From Paenibacillus sp. R14(2021) (lineage in GTDB: Bacteria; Bacillota; Bacilli; Paenibacillales; Paenibacillaceae): 64,000 nucleotides of DNA. The position numbers and the translations under genes were made by a program. A model generated the notes under the pieces. That model saw nothing but the letters and a program-made list of their open reading frames with translations, was not told where the DNA came from and made no database searches. The stretch's first letter is position 1. The number at the start of each line of letters is the position of its first letter. The DNA is taken from NCBI RefSeq assembly GCF_019431355.1, contig NZ_CP080269.1, forward strand, positions 4,645,001 through 4,709,000, in the 5' to 3' direction. Shown piece after piece: positions 34,743 through 46,761 of this stretch.

Positions 34743-36530
34743 ATGGACATGAGAAACGTATTGGATCGGTTTAAATATAACGGCTTGTTCGTGAAATTGT
34801 TCATCGTCATGGCGGCAGGCATCGTGGCGGTGTCGTTCACGACGACGTGGACCACGATTAACATTTCCAGCCGCGTGTTCATGGAGACGTTCAGCATTAC
34901 GAATTCCAAAGTGATCGGGCAAATTCAGAGCAGCCTGGACTCCTTCAACTATTCGATTATCATCACGGCCAACAAAATCGCCCAAAGCGGGTCGATCCGG
35001 GAATTTCTTACCGAAGACGACGGGGATTCAGCGAACATGTACAATGCGTTCTACCAGATGGGGCAGCAAATGAATCGATTCCGCTCCAGCGTGGACGCGT
35101 ACGAAATCGGCATTACGGTCACGGGCATGAACGGAAGGCGATATTCCACGGACCGTTCGTACTGGCCGGTGCCAGACAGCGCCCTAGCCGATCATCCTAT
35201 CACGAAACGCTCGCTGGCAGAGCCGCGCAAGCTCATTTACTCGTATGATGATGCCGACAAGTCAGGGATCCCCGGGCTGCCGCCGGCGATCATCGTCTCC
35301 AAGGCGCTGGTCGACCGGAGCGGGGACGTGTACGGGATGGTGTATTTTGCCGTGCGCGAGCCGTATTTCGCCCGATTCTACGACAGCAATACGAGCGTGG
35401 GCAACGACGTCGCCGTGCTGGACAAGCAGGGGACGATCGTGTCATCGAACCGCGGCGATTGGATCGGCAGGCAATCCGCCGACCTGCTGCAGTATGCGGA
35501 GGAGATCGACAATAAAGGTCTCGCTTATAAGAACGCCTCCATCATGGGCAAGGATCAATTGCTGCTGGCAGAGTATATCGGCGGCTTGAACCTGTACATG
35601 GTGAACGTTATTGATAAGCAGACCGTGCTTGGGCAATTGACCGACACGCGGCGGATTGCGCTCATTGTGATGGCGATCGCGGCCGCGACGGTACTGATCG
35701 TGTTCCTGATATCGCGCAAGCTGACGAAGTCGCTGACCCGGCTCGTGAAGCAAATCTCGACGATTTCCAAATACGAGTTCGACCGCCACGTCAAGGTCGA
35801 CGGCAGCTACGAGACGCGGCAGCTCGGCATTGCGTTCAACGCGATGATCGACGAGCTGAACGAGTATGTGGACAAGCTGGTCGAAACGCAGAAGCAGCAG
35901 CGGAACGCGGAGCTCGAAGCGCTTCAGCAGCAGATCAATCCGCATTTTCTGTACAATACGCTCGCTTCGGTGAAATTCATGGTGCAGCAGGGCAGCAAGG
36001 ACAAGGCGGCGGAGACCATCAACGCGCTGATCTCGCTGCTGCAGAATGCGATCGGCAACGTCAGCGAGATGATCACGATTCAGCAAGAGCTCGATAATTT
36101 GAAAAACTACGTGCTGATCAATCAGGTACGGTACGGTGAGCGGATTCGCGTAAGCTATTTTATCGCGCCGAATTGTCTGGAATACCGGATTCCGAAGCTG
36201 ATGATCCAGCCTTTCATCGAGAACGCCTTCTTTCATGCGTTCAATGAGAAGGCAGAAGGCTATATTCATATCATGGTGACGCAGGAAAGCTCGGCGCTCG
36301 TCTGCGAAGTGGTCGATAATGGGGACGGCATGAACCTAAGCGGTGAAATTCCGAAGAAAATCAGCAAACACAAGTTGTTCAGCGGAATCGGTGTACGCAA
36401 CGTCAACGAACGCATCAAGCTGCTCTTCGGCGAAGGGTACGGGGTGACGATTACGAGCGAGATTGGCAAAGGAACGCGCGTCAGAATTCGAATTCCGTTA
36501 TTGAAACCTAATAATGATCCTAATTTCTAA
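34743..36530 (+). CDS. YesM-type sensor histidine kinase
   Basis: The 595-residue membrane kinase has a first membrane segment (about residues 16-36), an extracytoplasmic sensor of about 260 residues, a second segment near 304-324 (IALIVMAIAAATVLIVFLIS), a HAMP region, the LytS/YesM-type H box QQQINPHFLYNTLASVKF near 400 with the phospho-accepting His, and an ATPase domain with NAFFHAF near 490 and EVVDNGDGMN near 520. It should autophosphorylate on sensing a ligand, possibly via the neighbouring binding protein, and pass phosphate to the upstream-encoded regulator. It starts only seven bases after that gene; ATG at 34752 is an alternative. Confidence 0.93.
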   Translation: MDMRNVLDRFKYNGLFVKLFIVMAAGIVAVSFTTTWTTINISSRVFMETFSITNSKVIGQIQSSLDSFNYSIIITANKIAQSGSIREFLTEDDGDSANMYNAFYQMGQQMNRFRSSVDAYEIGITVTGMNGRRYSTDRSYWPVPDSALADHPITKRSLAEPRKLIYSYDDADKSGIPGLPPAIIVSKALVDRSGDVYGMVYFAVREPYFARFYDSNTSVGNDVAVLDKQGTIVSSNRGDWIGRQSADLLQYAEEIDNKGLAYKNASIMGKDQLLLAEYIGGLNLYMVNVIDKQTVLGQLTDTRRIALIVMAIAAATVLIVFLISRKLTKSLTRLVKQISTISKYEFDRHVKVDGSYETRQLGIAFNAMIDELNEYVDKLVETQKQQRNAELEALQQQINPHFLYNTLASVKFMVQQGSKDKAAETINALISLLQNAIGNVSEMITIQQELDNLKNYVLINQVRYGERIRVSYFIAPNCLEYRIPKLMIQPFIENAFFHAFNEKAEGYIHIMVTQESSALVCEVVDNGDGMNLSGEIPKKISKHKLFSGIGVRNVNERIKLLFGEGYGVTITSEIGKGTRVRIRIPLLKPNNDPNF

Positions 36531-36645
36531 AGATTGTCCAAACTCGAAATGGCCTCCCGCCGCAACTTATAAGAATATGACAATTCGTTGTAAAGATCGT
36601 GCTAACGAGCTGAAATCGGGGAATGCTATCATAAAGCAGTGAGTT

Positions 36646-36660
36646 AGCAAACGCTTACAA
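36646..36660. promoter_or_regulatory. CcpA cre site in front of the importer genes
   Basis: The minus strand reads TTGTAAGCGTTTGCT, matching every fixed position of the cre consensus WTGNAANCGNWNNCW. It lies 26 bases before the binding-protein start and downstream of an extended -10 (TGCTATCAT, 36624-36632), the layout expected for catabolite repression. Confidence 0.7.
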
Positions 36661-36685
36661 CAAATAGATAACGGAGGTCATGAAA

Positions 36686-37993
36686 GTGAAGAAACTGATT
36701 GGACTACTCGTAATTTGCGTAATCGTACTTTCGGCGTGCTCGTCGAAAACGAACGATAATGCAAACAGCGGCACAAACGGCGGCGGGAATACAGGGGATG
36801 CAGCCAGCAAAATAACGGTCTGGGCATGGGATCCCAACTTTAACATTAAAGCGATGAACCTCGCTAAAGACGCTTATAAAGCGCAGGATGCAAATTTGAC
36901 GGTCGATATCGTAGAGAACGCACAGAATGATATCGTGCAAAAGCTGAACACGGGCATGAGCTCAGGCACAACGAAAGGCCTGCCGAATATCGTGCTGATC
37001 GAAGACTACCGCGCGCAGAGCTTCCTGCAAGCGTACCCGGACATGTTCTATGACCTTAGCAGCACGATCAAAGCCGAGGACTTCGCGGATTACAAGCTTG
37101 GGCCGACATCGGTGGACGGCAAGCATTACGGCGTACCATTCGACTCTGGCGTAGCCGGCTTGTATGTGAGAACGGATTATTTGAAAGAAGCAGGCTATAC
37201 GATCGCAGATCTGCAGGATATTACGTGGGATCAATACATCGAAATCGGTAAAAAAGTCAAAGCGGCAACGGGAAAAGACTGGATCTCGCTTGATCCGAAC
37301 GACCTTGGCATTATTCGCATGATGATTCAATCCGCAGGTAAATGGTACTTGAACGAAGACGGCAAAACGCCGAACATCGCAAACAACGATGCAATGAAAG
37401 AAGCTTTCGAAGACTACAAAAAACTGATGGAAGCCAATATCGTTAAAGTCCATTCCGATTGGAGCCAATATGTCGCTAACTACAACAAAGGCGATGTAGC
37501 TTCCGTTCCGACGGGCAACTGGTTTACCCCTTCCATTACAGCAGAAGCTTCGCAGTCCGGCAAATGGGCGATTGCCCCAATGCCTAAGCTGGCCAAAACG
37601 CCGAACTCTGTTCATGCGACAAGCCTTGGCGGCAGCTCGTGGTACGTGCTGAACGTGCCAGGCAAAGAACAAGCGGCGAAGTTCCTGCAAGCTACGCTTG
37701 GTTCCAATGTAGATCTGTACCAGAAGCTGGTGACGGATGTAGGTGCGATCGGCACGTACAAGCCGGCAGCTACCGGCGAAGCTTACACGGCGGCGAACCC
37801 ATTCTTCGGCGGTCAAAAAATCGTCTCGGATTTTGCCGAATGGACGACGCAAATTCCTAACGTGAACTACGGTCTGCACACCTATGCCATCGAAGACATT
37901 CTCATCGTAGAGATTCAAAACTATCTGAACGGCAAATCGCTGAACGACGTGCTCAAAGACGCACAGAGCCAAGCCGACGCGCAAGTGAAGTAG
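36686..37993 (+). CDS. Sugar ABC transporter substrate-binding lipoprotein
   Basis: The 435-residue protein starts with a lipoprotein signal peptide whose lipobox is VLSACSSK near residue 17, then a Gly/Asn-rich linker and a bacterial extracellular solute-binding fold of family 1 (ITVWAWDPNFNIKAM near 45, YGVPFDSGVAGLYVRTDYL near 150, LGGSSWYVLNVPG near 310). It binds an oligosaccharide and presents it to the permeases encoded next. The upstream ATG at 36680 is only three bases from GGAGGTC; the GTG at 36686, giving MKKLIGLL, is better spaced. A cre site and an extended -10 box precede it. The AraC regulator may activate it. No ATPase gene is in the operon, so a shared MsmX-type ATPase is expected elsewhere. 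Confidence 0.93.
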   Translation: MKKLIGLLVICVIVLSACSSKTNDNANSGTNGGGNTGDAASKITVWAWDPNFNIKAMNLAKDAYKAQDANLTVDIVENAQNDIVQKLNTGMSSGTTKGLPNIVLIEDYRAQSFLQAYPDMFYDLSSTIKAEDFADYKLGPTSVDGKHYGVPFDSGVAGLYVRTDYLKEAGYTIADLQDITWDQYIEIGKKVKAATGKDWISLDPNDLGIIRMMIQSAGKWYLNEDGKTPNIANNDAMKEAFEDYKKLMEANIVKVHSDWSQYVANYNKGDVASVPTGNWFTPSITAEASQSGKWAIAPMPKLAKTPNSVHATSLGGSSWYVLNVPGKEQAAKFLQATLGSNVDLYQKLVTDVGAIGTYKPAATGEAYTAANPFFGGQKIVSDFAEWTTQIPNVNYGLHTYAIEDILIVEIQNYLNGKSLNDVLKDAQSQADAQVK

Positions 37994-38120
37994 CAACGAG
38001 GACAGCAGTGACCTTAGGACATGGTTCCGCGTGAAGCCGCCGAGTCAATCGGATGCCTCCGCGGAGGCATGTCCAAGGTCATTATGATGATTCTTGAGAT
38101 GGAAAGGAGCTGTCGCCACC

Positions 38121-39017
38121 GTGAGCAAAGCGAGAACAAATATGAATATCAAAGCAAGAACGAATGCCATCAGCTGGTCGTTCATTGCGCTGGCTGTCCT
38201 GCTAATCTGTTCGTTTTATTTCTATCCGATGATCAAGGCGCTGAACCTGTCGTTCCAAACGGGTACGGGCACGAATCTTCATTATGTCGGAGGAGACAAC
38301 TACGTTCGACTGTTCAAAGACCAAACGTTTATAACCGCACTCAAAAATACGTTCGTGTTCCTGATCGTGCAAGTGCCGATCATGATCGTGCTTGCCCTGT
38401 TTATTTCGGTGCTGTTGAACGACAGCAAGCTCAAACTGAAAGGTTTTTTCCGTACGGCTATTTTTCTGCCGGCTGTCACTTCGCTTGTCGCGTATTCGGT
38501 TATTTTCAAGTACCTGTTCGGCAATGACGGATTAATCAACACGGCGCTGACGAAGCTGCACCTGATCGGAGCGCCAATTCAATGGATCACTGACCCATTC
38601 TGGGCTAAAATTACGATTATTATCGCCATTACCTGGCGTTGGACCGGATATAATATGATTTTCTATTTGTCTGCACTGCAAAACATCGACAATTCGATTT
38701 ACGAAGCGGCGCGTATCGACGGGGCATCTGCGTTCCGCCAATTCCGGCAGATCACGGTGCCGCTCCTGAAGCCGATCATCCTATTCACGTCCATCACGTC
38801 GACGATCGGTACGCTGCAGCTCTTCGACGAAGTCGTGAACATTACGAAGGGCGGGCCGGGCAATTCTACGACCACGCTGTCGCAGTACATTTACAATCTT
38901 TCGTTCAAATACACGCCCGACTTCGGTTACGCAGCCACCGTCTCTTACGGCGTCGTTATTCTGATCGTGATCTTCTCTATTCTTCAGTTCAAACTGGCAG
39001 GTGAAAAAAATGGCTAA
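38121..39017 (+). CDS. Sugar ABC transporter permease (MalF/UgpA type)
   Basis: The 298-residue integral membrane protein has six predicted segments and the binding-protein-dependent permease signature IYEAARIDGASAFRQFRQITVPLL near residue 195, the EAA loop that docks with the ATPase. It carries the substrate delivered by the neighbouring lipoprotein. The GTG start has AAAGGAG 11 bases upstream; the longer open frame ahead lacks such a site. Its 3' end overlaps the next permease gene by eight bases, so the two are coupled. Confidence 0.93.
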   Translation: MSKARTNMNIKARTNAISWSFIALAVLLICSFYFYPMIKALNLSFQTGTGTNLHYVGGDNYVRLFKDQTFITALKNTFVFLIVQVPIMIVLALFISVLLNDSKLKLKGFFRTAIFLPAVTSLVAYSVIFKYLFGNDGLINTALTKLHLIGAPIQWITDPFWAKITIIIAITWRWTGYNMIFYLSALQNIDNSIYEAARIDGASAFRQFRQITVPLLKPIILFTSITSTIGTLQLFDEVVNITKGGPGNSTTTLSQYIYNLSFKYTPDFGYAATVSYGVVILIVIFSILQFKLAGEKNG

Positions 39018-39828
39018 ACGGATATTCACCTATGTGTTCCTCAGCCTTGCGGCTATTATTTCGATATTCCCATTTCTATGGATGATCGTCAGCGCGACGA
39101 ACAAGTCGGTCGACGTGACGAAAGGGACGCTGATGCCAGGGTCAAACCTGGGCGCGAACTTCAGCAAAATCGTCGATCAGATCGCGCTTGGACCGGCCTT
39201 GCTCAACTCCGCCAAAATATCGATCTCGACAACGATTCTTGCGCTGCTGATCGCCTCGCTGGCCGGCTACGGGTTCGAAATTTTCCGCAGCAAAGCGAAG
39301 GATATCGTCTTCAATATCTTGCTGCTGTCGATGATGATTCCGTTCGCGGCGCTCATGGTGCCGCTGTACCGGATGTTCGGTACGATCACGAAGGTTATTC
39401 CCGTCATCGGGATCGATACGATGTCGGCGGTCGTTCTGCCGACGGTCACCACGGCGTTCCTCATTTTCTTCTTCCGTCAAAGCACGAAGATGTTTCCGAA
39501 GGACATGCTGGAAGCGGGCCGGATCGACGGCTTGAACGAGCTCGGCGTCTTCTTCCGCATCTACGTGCCGACGATGAGAACATCGTACGCTGCGGCGGCG
39601 ATCATTACGTTCATGTCCAGCTGGAACAATTATTTGTGGCCGCTCGTCGTGCTGCAGTCGCCGGAGAAACGGACGATTCCGCTTCTGATCTCCAACCTGG
39701 GCTCAAGCTACGCCCCGGATTACGGCGTGAACATGCTTGTCATCCTGATCGCTACGCTTCCGACCGCCATCGTCTTCTTCCTGATGCAGAAACATTTCGT
39801 CGCAGGAATGACAGGCTCGGTCAAATAA
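39010..39828 (+). CDS. Sugar ABC transporter permease (MalG/UgpE type)
   Basis: The 272-residue partner permease has six membrane segments and its EAA loop at DMLEAGRIDGLNELGVFFRIYVP near residue 165. With the preceding permease it forms the heterodimeric channel of a carbohydrate importer. The ATG is nine bases inside a GTG that could also start it; AGGTG six bases before the ATG favours the ATG. It is followed 55 bases later by lacZ, with which it is probably co-transcribed. Confidence 0.93.
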   Translation: MAKRIFTYVFLSLAAIISIFPFLWMIVSATNKSVDVTKGTLMPGSNLGANFSKIVDQIALGPALLNSAKISISTTILALLIASLAGYGFEIFRSKAKDIVFNILLLSMMIPFAALMVPLYRMFGTITKVIPVIGIDTMSAVVLPTVTTAFLIFFFRQSTKMFPKDMLEAGRIDGLNELGVFFRIYVPTMRTSYAAAAIITFMSSWNNYLWPLVVLQSPEKRTIPLLISNLGSSYAPDYGVNMLVILIATLPTAIVFFLMQKHFVAGMTGSVK

Positions 39829-39862
39829 GACTAAAATAGAGACGTTTAGAGATAAAGGCTGA

Positions 39863-42952
<3,090 letters not shown>

Positions 42953-43041
42953 CGTAAGCTTAAGCTGGGCGGAGAAAGCAATGAAAGAACAGTAAAGAGC
43001 GAGCTGTGCAACAGCTCACTGGCAGCGAATAAATTTTGGAA

Positions 43042-43089
43042 AAAGGCTGACAAGAGGACGATTCCGAATCGTCTCTCGTCAGCCTTTTT
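43042..43089 (+). terminator. Strong intrinsic terminator after lacZ
   Basis: AAAGGCTGAC, with further pairing through GACGATT-CCG-AATCGTC to GTCAGCC, then TTTTT. It ends the sugar operon. Confidence 0.9.
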
Positions 43090-43099
43090 GCCGTTTCAT

Positions 43100-43136
43100 G
43101 AATAAAGACCTTCGCACCGAAGCGCGAAGGTCTTAG
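43100..43136 (-). terminator. Intrinsic terminator after sodA
   Basis: On the minus strand AAGACCTTCGC, loop, GCGAAGGTCTT then TATTC. It lies 12 bases after the sodA stop. Confidence 0.8.
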
Positions 43137-43147
43137 AAGAAGAAAAC

Positions 43148-43759
43148 TTATTTAGCTGCGTCGTAACGTTTGCCGACTTCAGCCCAATTAACGACATTCC
43201 AGAACGCCGCGATGTAATCAGGACGTTTGTTTTGGTAGTTCAGGTAGTAAGCATGCTCCCAAACATCCAGACCCAGAAGAGGCGTTTCGCCTTCCATGAT
43301 CGGGCTGTCTTGGTTTGGCAGGCTGTACACTTTCAATTTGCCGTCTTTGCTCAGCGCGAGCCAAGCCCAGCCGCTGCCGAAACGCGTAGCTGCCGCTTTC
43401 GCGAAGTCTGCTTTGAATTGGTCGAAGCCGCCCAGTTCGTTAGCGATCGCATCGGCGATTGCGCCTGTAGGCGCGCCGCCTGCATTTGGTCCGATTGTTT
43501 CCCAGAACAGGGAGTGGTTCGCATGGCCGCCGCCGTTGTTGCGGACAGCTGTGCGGATCGCTTCAGGTACGCTGTTCAGGTCTGCGATCAAATCCTCAAT
43601 GGATTTGTTTTGCAGCTCGGGAGCGGACTCCAGCGCGGCATTCAGGTTCGTTACGTAAGCGTTGTGATGGCGATCGTGGTGGATCATCATCGTTGTTTCA
43701 TCGATATGCGGCTCAAGCGCGTTGTTTGCATAAGGCAGTGCAGGCAATTGGTGTGCCAT
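43148..43759 (-). CDS. sodA: Superoxide dismutase, Mn/Fe type
   Basis: The 203-residue enzyme has all four metal ligands: His in [15 protein letters not shown] near residue 27, His in [13 protein letters not shown] near 82, and Asp/His in [18 protein letters not shown] near 165-169. The GGHANH and WAWLA motifs are those of the Mn type. It dismutates superoxide in the cytoplasm. AGGAGG lies nine bases before the ATG. A promoter TTGATT-17-GATAAT is visible just upstream (43832-43804). It is a single-gene unit with its own terminator. Confidence 0.96.
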   Translation of the reverse strand: MAHQLPALPYANNALEPHIDETTMMIHHDRHHNAYVTNLNAALESAPELQNKSIEDLIADLNSVPEAIRTAVRNNGGGHANHSLFWETIGPNAGGAPTGAIADAIANELGGFDQFKADFAKAAATRFGSGWAWLALSKDGKLKVYSLPNQDSPIMEGETPLLGLDVWEHAYYLNYQNKRPDYIAAFWNVVNWAEVGKRYDAAK

Positions 43760-43803
43760 TGGTCAAAAACCTCCTATAATATGTAACGTTTATTTTCAAT
43801 TCC

Positions 43804-43832
43804 ATTATCCCTTTTTCGACTCAATAAATCAA
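43804..43832 (-). promoter_or_regulatory. Probable sodA promoter
   Basis: On the minus strand TTGATT (43832-43827) and GATAAT (43809-43804) are separated by 17 bases and lie 45 bases before the sodA start. The rest of the 393-bp gap to 44152 is AT-rich and holds no gene I can support. Confidence 0.6.
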
Positions 43833-44152
43833 CATAAATGTTTGTAAAGTCGGTTTGACAGGATGTGGACATTGAACCTTCTCTAGCATGAACCAATCCA
43901 AGGATTCTCATACAGCTTGAACAAGGTCGAAGCAAAGTGTGCGGTACCGGAATAAACATAAATAACCAAGATGGAAGCGTGATGCATCTCCAAACGCCAC
44001 TCTATTCGAGGCAAAAATAGCATGCAGAATCGATTCTTTTACATGCTCATAACTATAAGTTCTATTAATCTAATAAATACTTTTTGAAACGTGCAAGAAA
44101 GTCATATGGGTTGCTTCACATATCGAATACCCCGCGAGGAGCTGGAAGGGTC

Positions 44153-45016
44153 ATGAATGCAAAAAAGCCAATGCGAATAATCGTAACGGGCGCGAATGGA
44201 CAGCTCGGGTGTGAGCTGGTTAATTTGCCTCTACTGCATCAAAAGGGAGTTTCTATTCTCGGCTTTGGTCGAGGAGGGCTGGATGTAACAAACCTGCAAA
44301 GTTGTCGTGAGGTCTTGAAGCGATATCAACCTGAAGCTGTCATTCATTGCGCGGCCTTTACCGATGTTGACAAGGCAGAGGTAGAACGCCAAGAAGCGTA
44401 CCGCATTAACGCGGAAGGCACACGGAATATTGTCAAAGCGGCCAGGGAATTCGGTGTGAAAATTCTCTATGTAAGCACTAGCTTTGTTTTTGATGGTGCT
44501 GCAAGCCGGCCGTTCAAAGAAAACGATGTACCTGTGCCGCTAACGGTGTACGGCCATTCCAAGCTGGCCGGGGAGAGGGAGGTCCTGTTAAACGGGGCAG
44601 AAGCATTCATCGTTCGCACGTCTTGGTTATACGGCCGCTACGGATCCAATTTTGTGGAAAATATCTGCAAACTGGCGAATTCAGGGAAGGAGATCCAGGT
44701 CTTTAATGACCAGCTCGGAAGGCCAACTTATGCAAGGGACTTAGCGGAATTTTTAATTACGCTGGTGCAAACGAATAAATACGGAATATACCACGCGGCA
44801 GGGAACGGTGTTTGTTCCAGGTATCAATTCGCTCAGGCGATTCTTGAAGAAAATAAAAGCGATACCCGGTTGCTAGTACCATGTACGGAAACGAGTATTC
44901 CGGGATCTGCATCTAGGCAGGCGTATTCCGTTCTGCATCAAGGGGAAATCGAACGCCAAGGGTTAACTCCCCTCAGACATTGGCGTGCAGCATTGACGGC
45001 TTACATGCGAGAATAG
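44153..45016 (+). CDS. RmlD-like dTDP-4-dehydrorhamnose reductase paralogue
   Basis: The 287-residue SDR protein has MRIIVTGANGQLGCELVN, an NAD(P) loop, AVIHCAAFTDVDKAE near 65, and the catalytic VYGHSKLAGE near 130, so Tyr and Lys are kept. It is clearly related to the RmlD encoded at 59118 but not identical. In place of the STDY motif of that protein it has STSF near residue 103. The family reduces dTDP-4-keto-6-deoxy sugars, or in Firmicutes relatives acts on nucleotide-linked sugars. It may be a second reductase with altered substrate use. GGAGCTGGAAGG precedes the ATG. It stands 6 kb from the rml cluster, next to the surface protein gene. Confidence 0.85.
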   Translation: MNAKKPMRIIVTGANGQLGCELVNLPLLHQKGVSILGFGRGGLDVTNLQSCREVLKRYQPEAVIHCAAFTDVDKAEVERQEAYRINAEGTRNIVKAAREFGVKILYVSTSFVFDGAASRPFKENDVPVPLTVYGHSKLAGEREVLLNGAEAFIVRTSWLYGRYGSNFVENICKLANSGKEIQVFNDQLGRPTYARDLAEFLITLVQTNKYGIYHAAGNGVCSRYQFAQAILEENKSDTRLLVPCTETSIPGSASRQAYSVLHQGEIERQGLTPLRHWRAALTAYMRE

Positions 45017-45042
45017 TTCATTAAAGTGCCGAAACAATAATA

Positions 45043-45076
45043 AAAACCCCTGACCTCATATGAGGTCAGGGGTTTT
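45043..45076. terminator. Perfect bidirectional terminator
   Basis: A 34-bp fully palindromic sequence (AAAACCCCTGACCTCAT and its complement) between the convergent RmlD-like and SLH genes, with T runs in both directions. Confidence 0.95.
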
Positions 45077-45089
45077 CGGACTGACTGGA

Positions 45090-46628
45090 TTAGTTGGAGA
45101 ATCCAACGTTACCCAGGAAGCGAGCGATCATTGTAGCTGCCTCAGCGCGGTTCGCATTAGCGTTACCTACTACCGTAGTAGCAGTTTGGCCTTTAACGAT
45201 ACCTTCGCTTACGACAACAGCAACTTCGCCTTTCGCCCAGCCTAGGCTGCTAGCATCTTTAAAGCTTGCCAATGCCGTGGATACTTGCGCATCCGTCAGC
45301 GTGACATCTTTACCCGCGAATTTCATTGCGCGAGCAATGATAGCAGACAGTTCTTTACGAGTGATGTTCGCATTTGGTTTGAATGTACCGTCTTCATACC
45401 CCGTGATCAGACCTGCTTTAACCGCCGTAGCGACTGTAGCAGCGTACCATTGGTTAGAAGCGACATCTTTGAATTGGGATGCCGTTCCGGAAACTTCCAG
45501 ACCTAGTGCGCGAACGACCATAGCTGCAAACTCAGCGCGGGTAATGCTGCGTTTAGGTTCGAATTTGTTAGCACTCGTACCGTTAACGATCATTTTACCT
45601 GCAAGAGCCTCAACATCTTTCTGTGCCCAGTTTCCAGCAAGATCCGTGAAGGATACTGCTTTCGTTTGGATGACAGTATAGATGCTGTTACCGTTACGTT
45701 TCAATGTAGAAACCGTTTTGCCGTCTTTAGTTACGAATGTAGCTGGCACATAGGACAACTTACCCGTAGCTGGATCGAACACAACGCCTACTAGATTGTC
45801 ATTAGAGGCAGCAGCTTCTTTCAGCACAATTGTACGCGATACGTACTGGTTGAAAGAGTCGATTACTTGCTCTTTGCCGTTTGCAACTGCGATAACTTTG
45901 AAGTCAACAGCAGTTGCAAGCTCTTTACCGCCTGCTTTTGTAACAGCGTCTGTAATTTTAGTTGCAGTGTCGCCAGTTACTTGTTTCAATTCAACGCGAA
46001 TCACAAGGTCCTTCAGCTCAACCCCAAGGGATTTAGCGAGTTCTTCAAGTTTCAACGCAGCGATTGGCAGTGTGTAGGAAGTACCATTTTCCAAAACGAT
46101 GGTCAGGGACTTACCTTGGATAAGAATATCTGCAGGCAGAAACACAACGTCTGATTTCGAAGAAACCACCGTATTGTCGCTTGCCTTCAGAGCAGCAAGT
46201 AGAGCATCGCGGTTTACAGTTCCGTCAGCATTGATTGGTTCTGGAAGGAAAAATCCACCACCGCCAAATACTGGAGCCGTGTACGTGAAATACTGAGTTT
46301 TCTTTGTAGGATCAAGAGGATAGTAGAAATAAGTATCCTGAGTAATGGTGTGAGTGAACTTGAAAGTACCATGTCCAACACTTGCATCATATGTAGCATA
46401 AACAGTAGAAACGTCACCATTTTTACCGTATACGCTAACTGCTACTTTACTCTGATCCGACAATAAGGTGTACTCAGCATCAGTCAACGTAATTGATCCA
46501 GTTACGACATTACCATTATTCGATACATTCACGAATGAAGCAGCGAAAGCGATAATCGGCGTAAATACGGAAACAATCATTGCAAAAACGATAACTGCCG
46601 CGGTTTTGTTCATCAGAAGTTTTTTCAT
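45090..46628 (-). CDS. Exported protein with three C-terminal SLH domains
   Basis: The 512-residue protein has a Sec signal peptide (basic MKKLLMNKTAA start, hydrophobic core, cleavage likely after IIAFAA near residue 30), a beta-rich middle with no recognised domain, and three SLH repeats (about residues 332-512). Their key motifs are ITRAEFAAMVVRALGLE, ITRKELSAIIARAMKF and ANRAEAATMIARFLG, so the third has Ala-Asn in place of Ile-Thr. SLH domains hold proteins on pyruvylated secondary cell wall polymer. It may be a structural S-layer component or an accessory surface protein. GAGGAGGTG precedes the ATG. A TATAAT at 46694-46689 is its likely -10. It lies beside a glycan gene cluster. Confidence 0.92.
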   Translation of the reverse strand: MKKLLMNKTAAVIVFAMIVSVFTPIIAFAASFVNVSNNGNVVTGSITLTDAEYTLLSDQSKVAVSVYGKNGDVSTVYATYDASVGHGTFKFTHTITQDTYFYYPLDPTKKTQYFTYTAPVFGGGGFFLPEPINADGTVNRDALLAALKASDNTVVSSKSDVVFLPADILIQGKSLTIVLENGTSYTLPIAALKLEELAKSLGVELKDLVIRVELKQVTGDTATKITDAVTKAGGKELATAVDFKVIAVANGKEQVIDSFNQYVSRTIVLKEAAASNDNLVGVVFDPATGKLSYVPATFVTKDGKTVSTLKRNGNSIYTVIQTKAVSFTDLAGNWAQKDVEALAGKMIVNGTSANKFEPKRSITRAEFAAMVVRALGLEVSGTASQFKDVASNQWYAATVATAVKAGLITGYEDGTFKPNANITRKELSAIIARAMKFAGKDVTLTDAQVSTALASFKDASSLGWAKGEVAVVVSEGIVKGQTATTVVGNANANRAEAATMIARFLGNVGFSN

Positions 46629-46761
46629 TTTCTTTTTCACCTCCTCTCATTGGGAAATGTAAAGGAATGGTTAACATATCAGATTCCCATTATAAACGAA
46701 TGAAAAAGATAGATAAAGGTCAAAAATTGTAATTTTATAAAGTTTTTACAGATGAAAATAC

